The translations under genes and the position numbers were made by a program. Positions 8,247 to 16,405 of a stretch of 64,000 nucleotides of DNA are shown here, one piece after another. Source of the stretch: Candidatus Iainarchaeum sp. (GTDB taxonomy: Archaea; Iainarchaeota; Iainarchaeia; Iainarchaeales; DTGL01); NCBI GenBank assembly GCA_026413945.1, contig JAOAJX010000003.1, forward strand, positions 62,001 to 126,000. The letters are read 5' to 3'. The stretch's first letter is position 1. Each line of letters opens with the position of its first letter. The notes under the pieces are model-generated. The model did not search any database, was not told the DNA's origin, and was given only the letters and a program-made list of their open reading frames with translations.

Positions 8247-9176
8247 AATAATTGTCCAGAAAGCACAATTGGCCGCAACACAAAGCCACATAATTGCAAC
8301 AATTGCCGGCTCTTTTTTCGGACCAACTAAAAGCACCACCATTTTGGCAAAGTCAAGTTTTCTGCTTTCAGGAACCCCAAGAGTGCCATCTCTGTTTATC
8401 TTGTAAGGCGGCTCCTTTTTTTGGCTAGGATCCTTTGGATTAGTAAGTATTTTTAAAGAAAAATCAATCATGTGCGGCAAGAAGAAAGGAAAAGTCACAA
8501 ACATAAGCCATAGTGATTTTTGCATTACAACGATGCCTGCTATGGCAGAGCCGATTAAAAGAGTTCCGGAATCGCCAGGAAAAACCTTGGCAGGATATCT
8601 GTTTAAAATAAGAAAACCCAATAGTGAGCAAATAAATGGTAAAAAAACCAAAGATAAGTATGTTTTGTCAGGCAAGAGCACAAGCGCAAAGAAAATCGAA
8701 ATTATAAGCCCCGAACCAGCCTCTAAGCCATTAAGCCCAGCGAATGTGTTTTCAAAACTAGCAACGCCTGCAAGGTAAAGTGCTGCTAGAACAACTAGCA
8801 AAAGATTGCTGCCAAAGAAGGTAAATGAGAACAGCAGCGAAAGTACTGCTATTATTGCAGCCCTGAAGCGCCAAGGTATCGCTTTTGCTTTTGCCTTGTG
8901 CTTCATATCATCTATATAGCCAACTATAGAAAAACCGCTCACCATAATAGCCCAGGCAATAAAGCTAAAATCCCATTCACCTATAGAGGCCAATATTGCT
9001 GTCAACCATATTGGCAACAACATTGCAATACCTGTGCTTTCAGGCAACGCTGGCTTATCAACTTTGTTTATGTCTATTCCCTTTATGCCAACCTTAATAT
9101 TGTGCTTTGCAACTGCTTTTACTAGCAAATAGGTTAAAGCGAAGCAAGTCAAACATAAAGCCAATATTTTAAGCAA
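8229..9176 (-). CDS. Polyprenyl-phosphate GlcNAc-1-phosphate transferase (AglH/MraY superfamily)
   Basis: A 315-residue multi-pass protein of the GPT/MraY/WecA superfamily that transfers a sugar-1-phosphate from UDP-sugar to dolichyl phosphate, the first step of lipid-linked glycan assembly. Key motifs: GYIDDMKHK (Mg-binding DD, about residue 89), NTFAGLNGLEAGSG, FPGDSGTLLIGSA and a conserved loop NRDGTLGVP. The start codon is a TTG at 9176, preceded by an AGGTGGA Shine-Dalgarno-like sequence. It probably initiates N-glycan synthesis for the S-layer and other surface proteins in the window (inference). The exact sugar is not readable from sequence. Confidence 0.82.
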   Translation of the reverse strand: MLKILALCLTCFALTYLLVKAVAKHNIKVGIKGIDINKVDKPALPESTGIAMLLPIWLTAILASIGEWDFSFIAWAIMVSGFSIVGYIDDMKHKAKAKAIPWRFRAAIIAVLSLLFSFTFFGSNLLLVVLAALYLAGVASFENTFAGLNGLEAGSGLIISIFFALVLLPDKTYLSLVFLPFICSLLGFLILNRYPAKVFPGDSGTLLIGSAIAGIVVMQKSLWLMFVTFPFFLPHMIDFSLKILTNPKDPSQKKEPPYKINRDGTLGVPESRKLDFAKMVVLLVGPKKEPAIVAIMWLCVAANCAFWTIILFLLK

Positions 9177-9231
9177 CCATCCACCTTCATATCTTTTACA
9201 TGATAAGTTTTAAATTGTAAACTAATTATTC

Positions 9232-10488
9232 TTATGCGATATTTTTTGTCTTCATAATTTCCATTAAAACAGTTGTTGCGTAGCTACCCTTTTCCAGCTC
9301 AAAGTATATTTTGCATAGATTTTTACCAGGGAAAAAGTCATCGGCACGAATTTCAAGAACAGCCAACTTTTCTGGAACTACTACTATTTTTCTGCGGGCC
9401 CCAGCACTCGAGCATTCAGGCATCTTTTTAACTTTAAACATAGAAAAGTCAATATCCTCTTCTGCAAGCACTTCCCTTTCAATCTTCCCAATGGCACCGG
9501 CAGTAAAAGACGAGTCAAAGCCTGGCAACAAACCTAAAGGCACGCCATTATCGTGCGGTTCACCATTAATTGCTTTTAGGCACGTGTTTGTTTCAAGTCG
9601 CCTATCAAGTATTCTGTTGAACAAATATGCTTGATAGGCGTGTGTAAAAAGGAAAACAATCTTTTTAGGTAGTTTTCTTAAAGCCCCAACATAGTCTCCC
9701 CTGTGTGATGCCAAATGATGAAGCATTGCCCTTTCGTACCTATATTTTTTTGGAAATGAATTGAGAGCACCTCTCAAGTCATTCTTTGCTGCTAACCTCC
9801 TAGCTTCCCTAACGGCTTCGCTTTCTTGCTCAGATTCCGTAGAAAGATAAATCATTACTGCATTTTCATAGTTGCCCTTTATTATCTCCTTACCGACAAG
9901 ATGACTTATATTTCTTATACCACCAAATCTCTGAGCCCCAAAATAATTCGCAATACCATTTTTCATCTCCCTAAAGCAAGATTCAACATTTGCCTTTATC
10001 TCATCTTCACCAAGGCCAATATTTCTTATTGTTACTGTAAAAGCATTTCCAGAAAGCATTCCCAAGTCTATTTGATTTTCAGCCCATAAAGCTTTCTTAA
10101 GCAAGATAGTATTGGTTCCAAAACCAATGATAAGATCAAGATTTGGTTTAAATATACTTATGCGTTGGCATGTTATTGCTCTTTTGTCTTTTATGCCAGC
10201 ATATCCAATTCTTCTTGGGCTACAGTGCAGAGCCCTTGAAAGCTGCCTTATCGCATCGTGCAAATCCCTGTTTTTTTTCTGTAGCTCAACCCAAAGATAG
10301 CTTTTCTCAACACCATCCGGCTTATCAAGAAACGGCTTTCCAAAATCTTCTATAGTAACTGCACATTTGTAACTTTCGTGTAGCTCCTCAACAATAAAAT
10401 CAGCATACCTGTGCTTTATTTTGCCGCCAATGCCAGGGCTTTTTGTTGAGAATCGCCACAATGTAGAATTTTCTTGCATTTCCGCCAT
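9232..10488 (-). CDS. truD: tRNA pseudouridine(13) synthase TruD
   Basis: A 418-residue TruD/Pus7-family enzyme that isomerises U13 in tRNA. Recognisable segments: IKHRYADFIVEEL at the N terminus, RRIGYAGIKDKRAITCQ (catalytic Asp in GIKDKRA, about residue 100), and NYFGAQRFGG. Length matches archaeal family members. A GTG at 10491 overlaps the upstream stop; the ATG at 10488 directly follows and is preferred. The aRF1 stop codon and the truD start touch, so the two are almost certainly co-transcribed and translationally coupled. Confidence 0.92.
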   Translation of the reverse strand: MAEMQENSTLWRFSTKSPGIGGKIKHRYADFIVEELHESYKCAVTIEDFGKPFLDKPDGVEKSYLWVELQKKNRDLHDAIRQLSRALHCSPRRIGYAGIKDKRAITCQRISIFKPNLDLIIGFGTNTILLKKALWAENQIDLGMLSGNAFTVTIRNIGLGEDEIKANVESCFREMKNGIANYFGAQRFGGIRNISHLVGKEIIKGNYENAVMIYLSTESEQESEAVREARRLAAKNDLRGALNSFPKKYRYERAMLHHLASHRGDYVGALRKLPKKIVFLFTHAYQAYLFNRILDRRLETNTCLKAINGEPHDNGVPLGLLPGFDSSFTAGAIGKIEREVLAEEDIDFSMFKVKKMPECSSAGARRKIVVVPEKLAVLEIRADDFFPGKNLCKIYFELEKGSYATTVLMEIMKTKNIA

Positions 10489-10490
10489 CA

Positions 10491-11732
10491 CTACCTATAC
10501 CTTAATATTCCGCCAAGGCCACCAAATGTTTTCCAAAATTGCTCGCCTTCGTCAGTTTCAGTGCTTATTATTATTGTTTTTGTGCCCATTTTTTCAGCTT
10601 TTTTCATCAACAATTCAACGTAATCATTCTCTTCCAAAATTTCCATCTCATAGCCACATTTATCACACTTTAGACTAGGCGACTCCGACTCCTCAATTGT
10701 AACCATCTTTTGAAAGCCGCAATGAGTGCATTGCATTTTGTATGCTGTTTTATTTATCCTCTCGCTTATGAGAAGCTTTGCAACTTTTCCAGATTCGAGC
10801 GCATCAATAGTTTCCTTTTCACCATATACTGCAAGCCCTGTTTTTATTATGTTTGTCATGAATTCGCTGACTGCTTCCTTTTCTTTCACTACTGCTGCGT
10901 TTTTTAGAAGCTCCTTGCCCCTTTCAATAGCTTCCTTTATCCCATACTCGTCAGTATATGATGTACTAACAGTGCCAATAATTTTGCTCTTTAATCTATA
11001 ATCCAAAAAGTCCTTTTCGAGAAAAGTTTCTTTTGTAAAGCCGGGCCCAGCAACTATAATACCATTTAGCTTTTCAGCATAAGGCACTAAAGCGCTGTTT
11101 ACTGCTTCGCTCACTTTCTTGTAAAAGTTGTGTTCTGCCTCTTCACGCAGATGCTCAAATCGCTTTGCAGATTGGCCACCTGCGCGTTGCTTTCCTGCAA
11201 CATTGCTGTTGAAGTGCCCTATTATCTCATAAGATTTGCCCTTAAGTATTGCGATGGTTGCCTCATTCTTGTCTATGGTAATTATTCCGTAGATTTCGGT
11301 TGGTAAAACCATTTGCTTTAATGGCTCTAGGTTAAACTCCGAATCGCACCAATACATTTTCGTTTCTAGCTTTTTTATAGGGACTACCGTAAATAATCTT
11401 ATGTCCGATTTTCCTTCCTGCTTAGAGATGTTCCCGCAGAAAATAGCAAGCCCATTTTTTGGAATATCAAAGTCAATTTGCTTTATAAGGTTTATTATTC
11501 TCTTAAGAGCACTCTGCACATTTTTTCTCGTGCTCGGATCTTTAATATTTGAACTCTGACTTTTTTCATTTATAAGCTGTGACATTATTGCACTTCTATC
11601 GGCGCCATATGGGACGTAAAGAGAAATAAGCTCTGTACCACTGCCTTTTAAAGAACTCAGTTTTCTTAGCTTTTTGTTGAACAGGTTCAGCTCACTATCG
11701 CTTATTTCCTCTATAAAGTCCTTTTTCATCAT
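10491..11732 (-). CDS. prf1: Peptide chain release factor aRF1 (NIKD variant)
   Basis: A 413-residue class I release factor that recognises all stop codons and triggers peptidyl-tRNA hydrolysis. The catalytic GGQ is in KQRAGGQSAKRFEHL; the GTx motif is GSGTELISLY; the YxCxxxF motif is YWCDSEF; a four-Cys zinc mini-domain (CTHCGF ... LKCDKCGYE) marks it as archaeal. The stop-codon-reading NIKS motif is NIKD here (residues 62-65), an uncommon change in archaea as far as I know. UAA, UAG and UGA all end well-bounded genes in this window, including aRF1 itself (UAG) and Dph2 (UAG), so no reassignment is seen. A GTG at 11744 is possible but the tandem ATGs at 11732/11729 fit the family start. Confidence 0.93.
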   Translation of the reverse strand: MMKKDFIEEISDSELNLFNKKLRKLSSLKGSGTELISLYVPYGADRSAIMSQLINEKSQSSNIKDPSTRKNVQSALKRIINLIKQIDFDIPKNGLAIFCGNISKQEGKSDIRLFTVVPIKKLETKMYWCDSEFNLEPLKQMVLPTEIYGIITIDKNEATIAILKGKSYEIIGHFNSNVAGKQRAGGQSAKRFEHLREEAEHNFYKKVSEAVNSALVPYAEKLNGIIVAGPGFTKETFLEKDFLDYRLKSKIIGTVSTSYTDEYGIKEAIERGKELLKNAAVVKEKEAVSEFMTNIIKTGLAVYGEKETIDALESGKVAKLLISERINKTAYKMQCTHCGFQKMVTIEESESPSLKCDKCGYEMEILEENDYVELLMKKAEKMGTKTIIISTETDEGEQFWKTFGGLGGILRYR

Positions 11733-11832
11733 CGCGCAACACACTCAATGACCAAATTAGCTAATAAGGCATATGCTTTAAATATAATTAAAACTACTAT
11801 AAATAAGAATAAAAACCTTAAGAGGTGCAAAA
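11733..11832. promoter_or_regulatory. Divergent promoter region, prf1-truD and pyrH
   Basis: This 100-bp AT-rich gap separates divergent genes. TTTAAATATAATTAAAA at about 11774-11790 contains TATA-like boxes readable on both strands, about 40 nt from each coding start. The pyrH side adds AAGAGGTG at 11819-11826, a Shine-Dalgarno 6 nt before its ATG. Confidence 0.5.
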
Positions 11833-12618
11833 ATGTTCGATGAAAGCTTCTTCAAGATATTCAATGAGAGCCAAGCATCAGAAAAGCAACCCACAGAGAG
11901 TTCTGGTGATGTTGAAGAAATAGATTTTGATAGAAAGCCTGTTGTTCTTTCCGTGGGCGGCTCTCTTATAGCACAAGAGAAGCCAAACGCTTCTTTTATT
12001 GGCAAATTTTCCGAAAAAATAAAAGAGCTCTGGACTGAAGGCCACAGATTTGCGATAGTAGTTGGCGGCGGAGCTATATGCAGAAACTACATTGCCGCAG
12101 CAAAAGCTTTGGGAGCAAACAACTATTCTGCAGATGCTTTGGCAATAATGGTTACGCGAGTAAATGCAATGTTATTAATACAAGGCCTTGAAAAAGCATA
12201 TCCCCAAGTGCTTGAAAATGTGTTCGCTTCGAAGAAGGTTTTAAATGCAGGCATGATTCCTGTTTACGGTGGCCTTTTGCCAGGCATAACTACGGATTGT
12301 GTTGCAGCATTATTGGCAGAATTTCTTGGCGGAACTTTCATTAACCTCACAAATGTAGATGGAGTATATTCATCAGATCCGAGGGATAATCCAAGGGCGA
12401 AGTTTTACCCAGAAATTTCATATGAGCGCTTAATTTCTTTAATTTCTGTAGCAGAAAGCAAGCCCGGGCAAAATTTAGTGATGGATTTGCCGTCCTGCCT
12501 TATTCTGAAGCGCTCTAAAATACCTGCTATAATTCTAAATGGAAATGATTTAGATAATTTTGCTTCAGCAGTTCGCGGTCTCCCCTTTAAGGGGACAAAG
12601 GTTTGTGAAAAGGCCTAA
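11833..12618 (+). CDS. pyrH: UMP kinase, archaeal type
   Basis: A 261-residue amino-acid-kinase-fold enzyme that phosphorylates UMP to UDP. Motifs: SVGGSLIA (ATP phosphate loop), IVVGGGAICRNYI, TRVNAMLLIQ, and ITTDCVAALLAEF followed by TNVDGVYSSDPR. These match archaeal UMP kinases rather than isopentenyl phosphate kinase or glutamate kinase. The first about 33 residues are an acidic extension not needed for the fold, but the SD at 11819-11826 sits right before this ATG, so the extension appears genuine. The 3' end overlaps dph2 (convergent) by 4 bp. With upp at 60.8 kb it covers two steps of pyrimidine nucleotide supply. Confidence 0.88.
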   Translation: MFDESFFKIFNESQASEKQPTESSGDVEEIDFDRKPVVLSVGGSLIAQEKPNASFIGKFSEKIKELWTEGHRFAIVVGGGAICRNYIAAAKALGANNYSADALAIMVTRVNAMLLIQGLEKAYPQVLENVFASKKVLNAGMIPVYGGLLPGITTDCVAALLAEFLGGTFINLTNVDGVYSSDPRDNPRAKFYPEISYERLISLISVAESKPGQNLVMDLPSCLILKRSKIPAIILNGNDLDNFASAVRGLPFKGTKVCEKA

Positions 12619-13574
12619 GCTTTTTTAAAGATCGTTTTTAGTTCCTCGAAAGTTATTGCGGGAGTTTTCCAGTGTGCTAAATCATCACTTATGCGTGGGC
12701 AAGCAATTATTACATAACAATCAAGCATAAAATCTAAAAGTGAAGTTTCAGATACAATTTCGGTTGCAATAAGAACTGCTTTTCTGCCATTTTTCTCAAG
12801 AATTCTCTTTGCCTCAAATGCTTCTCTTTCAAAAAACTGCCCTGGCTTTGTACTCATAACAACTCCAAAGTTTTTAGCATGATATGCCTTTAGCATTGCA
12901 AAATTCCTCTTGATGAGTTTTTTTTCAATATCCTTAAAACTTAGCAATGATATTTTCTTCGAAAGAGGATCTAAAATAATAACATTTTTACCTGTATTTT
13001 TTGAAATACCAATGGCATGGAAAAAACCATCTCCAACAAATAAAACATTTTCAGCATTGCATTCTGCAGCTTTTGTTTCACAACCCAAAACCATGCCTTT
13101 TTTTTCATGCCGGCCCTTTTTTAGCAATATGCTTATGCCAAGCCTTTTTGCTTCTTTTTTGAGCCATTTTAGAAGCAATAAATATTGTGCTGTCGCTGTT
13201 CCACAGACTTTCTTAATTCCACTCGAGGATAAATGCTCATAGAGAATTCTGAGCAACTCTTCTTTTTCAGCATGGTTAAACTCGTATCTAAGAGGAATAT
13301 AAACAATGCCCTTCATTTTAATCATTTTTTCATGACCTATATGGATTACTAAATCTGGTTTTATTGCACTTATTGTGCCAATTGGTATATCGCATGCTCC
13401 AAAGCAGGAATCAGCAGAGATTATGAAAGTAGTGTATAATCTATTCTCCAAATCTTGCAACAAATTATTTAGCTTCATCTTTACACCTGCTGGTGCCTGC
13501 ACAAGCACTTTCTTTGCACGATTCTTTTTTATTGCATTTTCAATTTTTTTTATATCAATGTAAAGCTCGACCAT
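12615..13574 (-). CDS. dph2: Diphthamide biosynthesis enzyme Dph2 (3-amino-3-carboxypropyl transferase)
   Basis: A 319-residue noncanonical radical SAM enzyme that transfers the aminocarboxypropyl group of SAM to the histidine of EF-2, the first step of diphthamide synthesis. The three widely spaced cluster cysteines expected for archaeal Dph2 are present in DSCFGACD, VLGCETKAAEC and IIACPRISDD. VQAPAGVKMKL near residue 25 and FVGDGFFHAIGI are family segments. Dph6, the last enzyme of the pathway, is encoded at 22.0 kb; dph5 is not in the window. The stop is TAG. Confidence 0.88.
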   Translation of the reverse strand: MVELYIDIKKIENAIKKNRAKKVLVQAPAGVKMKLNNLLQDLENRLYTTFIISADSCFGACDIPIGTISAIKPDLVIHIGHEKMIKMKGIVYIPLRYEFNHAEKEELLRILYEHLSSSGIKKVCGTATAQYLLLLKWLKKEAKRLGISILLKKGRHEKKGMVLGCETKAAECNAENVLFVGDGFFHAIGISKNTGKNVIILDPLSKKISLLSFKDIEKKLIKRNFAMLKAYHAKNFGVVMSTKPGQFFEREAFEAKRILEKNGRKAVLIATEIVSETSLLDFMLDCYVIIACPRISDDLAHWKTPAITFEELKTIFKKA

Positions 13575-13668
13575 AACAATCGCTATAGTTATTATTTATC
13601 GTGCGTTCGTATTTATACACTTGTGTTATACCAAGATTTAATATGTGAAAACCAAATCCACTTTTAGC

Positions 13669-16365
13669 TTAGTTTTCGTTTTTCATTAATTCGCTTATTT
13701 GCTTCGTGCTTTCAATTAGTAGCTTCTTTTCTTCGCTTATCACAACTGCCCTTATCTTTTCAACGCTATCAATATTAGCAGATACTGAGTCAATGCCATA
13801 TTTAATTAGTATTTTTACCATTTCTGGATTGCTTGCTGCTTGGCCACAGATTGATGTAGTTACGCCAGCTTTCTTGCATGCATCTATTACCATCTTGATC
13901 AGCTTAAGTACGCCGGGGTGCATCTCGTTGAAATATTTTTGTATACGCTCGTTGTTCCTGTCAAGACCAAGAGTTAACTGTGTGAGATCATTTGTGCCAA
14001 ATGATATAAAATCAATGCCTTCAGCAATGATGTCTTCTATTGTAAGTGCTGCTGATGGCACTTCAATCATAACACCGAACTCAAGTACTCCTTTCTCTCT
14101 TTTAAGGCCAACTTCCTCAGCAACCTTTTTTGCCTCACGTATCTGCTCTGCAGTGTGCACAAATGGAAGCATAACCCCTATGTTTGAATAGCCCTCATCG
14201 ATAAGTTGCTTTATTGCGATGAATTGTGCTTTAAGCAAATCTTTCTGGTCGAGGTCTCTCCTAATTCCATGCCACCCCAGCATTGGATTTTCTTCGTGTG
14301 GCTCATATTTGCCGCCTTCAAGATTCCTGAACTCATCTGTTCTTGCATCAAAAGTCCTGTACCAGACAGGTTTTCCTTTAAATTTAGAAACAACTTGCTC
14401 TATGCCATCATGGACTGCCTTTACAAGCTTGTCAAACTCATTTCTCCTCAAATACTCTGCAGGGTGAATACCTTGTGCAGTTATCATGTGCTCAGCTCTC
14501 AATAAACCAACCCCATCTGCACCAGTTTTAGCTGCTCTTTCAGCCGCTTCTGGAAGAGCAACATTGACTTTCACTGCTGGCGCAAGCTCCGAAAGAAGTT
14601 TTAATATCATTCGCTCCTCTTCTTCCAACTCCGATTTTTCCATTTCTTCCGCTTTTATGCCCCCAAATCTCTCAATAATCTCCTCTGCTTCTTCTTTGTG
14701 CTCTTTTATTTTACTTCTCTCACCAATGCTTCTCTGTATAGCTTCTTTTATCCTGCTTATTTTAACTTGCAGTGCACCCACTCTTTCCCTTTCTTCTTTT
14801 ACTTCATCTAAAACTTCCTGTTTTTCTTTTAACTGTTCTGCCATTCCTTTGAGGCCCGCCTTTGGCTTAGAATAAACATCCTCTTTCTGCAAGACTTTAT
14901 ACCTTTCGCTTTCTTCACTTTTGAGCTCAAGTTTTATTGCTTCTTCTATCTCATCTATTTCTTGAAGGCGTATTATCTTGTCTGTTGTTTTTTCTGGCAT
15001 TGCTAAATGTACTTCTCCTTCATAGACGAATCCTTTATAACCGTCAACTGTAACAACTACGTCATCTTTCAAGACCTTGGTTGCATTCTCTGTTCCTACC
15101 ACACAAGGTATGCCAAGCTCCCTGCTAACAATTGCCGCGTGGCAAGTTGTGCCTCCCTCATCTGTGACAATTGCCGCAGATTTTTTCATTATCGGAACCC
15201 AATCTGGATTGGTCATCTTAGTTACCAGAATTTGCCCCTCTTTTACTTTTGCTATTGCAGAGATATTTGGTACTACAGAAACTTTACCAGTTACAATTCC
15301 CGGGCTTGCAGCAAGGCCATCTAATAATATTTTATTCTCAAATTTCTCCACCTCAACTCTTCTTCGGAACTCACTTTCAATCTTATCTTTGAGTGATAGC
15401 GTTGTTATTGCTCTGCTCTGCAATATTTTTACCTCATTTCCTTCTATGGCCCACTCAATATCTTGTGGTGCCTTATAATGAGCTTCAATCTGTCTTCCAA
15501 TTTTTGCTATTTCTATTATTTTATCATCACCAATCTTTTGCTTTGCACCCTTATTTTGGAGTAGCTTAACTTTTCTTGTTTTCTCCCCCTCTTTTTTTAA
15601 CATCCACTTTTGGTAGCTTATTTTTTTGTCAATTATCTTTAATGTGTTTTTGTCTACTACATACGTGTCTGGAGTTATGCTTCCCGAAACAATAGCTTCA
15701 CCGAGGCCAAAACAGGCCTCTATTATTATTTTGCTCGTATCCCCTGTTGGATCTGCTGTAAACATTACACCGCTTTTTTCAGAATCAACCATGCTTTGCA
15801 CTACGACAGCTATTCCAACCTTTTCTGTAGCAAAGTTCTTTTTCTTTCTGTAGAATACTGCTCTTGCAGTAAACAATGATGCCCAGCAGTTCTTTACTGC
15901 TGTAAGCAATTCTTGGCAGCCATGAACATTAAGATAAGTTTCCTGTTGTCCCGCAAAGCTTGCTTCTGGCAAATCTTCAGCAGTAGCAGAACTTCTTACA
16001 GCAACAAAAGCCTGTTCGCTTGAGGTTAACCAGGCAATGCGGTGCTTCCCAAGCTTGTTGTATTCGCAAAGTATTTCTCTTTTGAGACCTTCACTCATAG
16101 GCGTCTTTTTTATAAGTGTGCGGATTTCAGCCGTTGTTCTCTTCAGTTTTTCTGTATCATCAACGTTTAGATTTTCAATTTTATCAATAATGGTTTTCTT
16201 AATACCGGTTTCTTCTATAAAGTTGAAATAAGCATTTGAGGTAATTATGAATCCGCACGGTACCGGGAAATTTGCACTAGCAAGTTCACCGAGATTGGCA
16301 CCTTTGCCACCTACGAGAGGTATATCTTTAGCGCTTACCTCATGAAACCAAACTATGTTGCGCAC
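13669..16365 (-). CDS. ppsA: Phosphoenolpyruvate synthase with a coiled-coil insertion
   Basis: An 898-residue PEP synthase (pyruvate, water dikinase), which makes PEP from pyruvate and ATP for gluconeogenesis. Order of domains: ATP-grasp-like N domain (PLVGGKGANLGELA; VRSSATAEDLPEASFAGQQ), swivelling phosphohistidine domain (GGTTCHAAIVSRELG, His about 409), then a charged coiled coil of about 115 residues (about 466-585), then the PEP/pyruvate barrel (GADGVGLLRAEHM; SFGTNDLTQLTLGLDR; CGQAASNPE). Family members are usually 750-820 residues, so the coiled coil is an addition between the His and C-terminal domains. The longest frame starts at GTG 16374, but that GTG lies inside a GAGGTG Shine-Dalgarno; the GTG at 16365, 6 nt downstream, is preferred. 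Confidence 0.9.
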   Translation of the reverse strand: MRNIVWFHEVSAKDIPLVGGKGANLGELASANFPVPCGFIITSNAYFNFIEETGIKKTIIDKIENLNVDDTEKLKRTTAEIRTLIKKTPMSEGLKREILCEYNKLGKHRIAWLTSSEQAFVAVRSSATAEDLPEASFAGQQETYLNVHGCQELLTAVKNCWASLFTARAVFYRKKKNFATEKVGIAVVVQSMVDSEKSGVMFTADPTGDTSKIIIEACFGLGEAIVSGSITPDTYVVDKNTLKIIDKKISYQKWMLKKEGEKTRKVKLLQNKGAKQKIGDDKIIEIAKIGRQIEAHYKAPQDIEWAIEGNEVKILQSRAITTLSLKDKIESEFRRRVEVEKFENKILLDGLAASPGIVTGKVSVVPNISAIAKVKEGQILVTKMTNPDWVPIMKKSAAIVTDEGGTTCHAAIVSRELGIPCVVGTENATKVLKDDVVVTVDGYKGFVYEGEVHLAMPEKTTDKIIRLQEIDEIEEAIKLELKSEESERYKVLQKEDVYSKPKAGLKGMAEQLKEKQEVLDEVKEERERVGALQVKISRIKEAIQRSIGERSKIKEHKEEAEEIIERFGGIKAEEMEKSELEEEERMILKLLSELAPAVKVNVALPEAAERAAKTGADGVGLLRAEHMITAQGIHPAEYLRRNEFDKLVKAVHDGIEQVVSKFKGKPVWYRTFDARTDEFRNLEGGKYEPHEENPMLGWHGIRRDLDQKDLLKAQFIAIKQLIDEGYSNIGVMLPFVHTAEQIREAKKVAEEVGLKREKGVLEFGVMIEVPSAALTIEDIIAEGIDFISFGTNDLTQLTLGLDRNNERIQKYFNEMHPGVLKLIKMVIDACKKAGVTTSICGQAASNPEMVKILIKYGIDSVSANIDSVEKIRAVVISEEKKLLIESTKQISELMKNEN

Positions 16366-16371
16366 AAATGT

Positions 16372-16377
16372 CACCTC
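16372..16377 (-). promoter_or_regulatory. Shine-Dalgarno deciding the ppsA start
   Basis: Read on the minus strand the sequence is GAGGTG, then ACATTT, then GTGCGC. The GAGGTG pairs with the 16S 3' end and points to the GTG at 16365 rather than the GTG inside the SD. Confidence 0.55.
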
Positions 16378-16405
16378 AATAAATAAAGCATTTTTATTTA
16401 TTAAA

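Noticed and set aside
10491-11732. Stop codon reassignment suggested by the NIKD motif
   Set aside because: UAA, UAG and UGA all end genes whose products have normal family length and closely spaced neighbours, so there is no sign of reassignment in this window.
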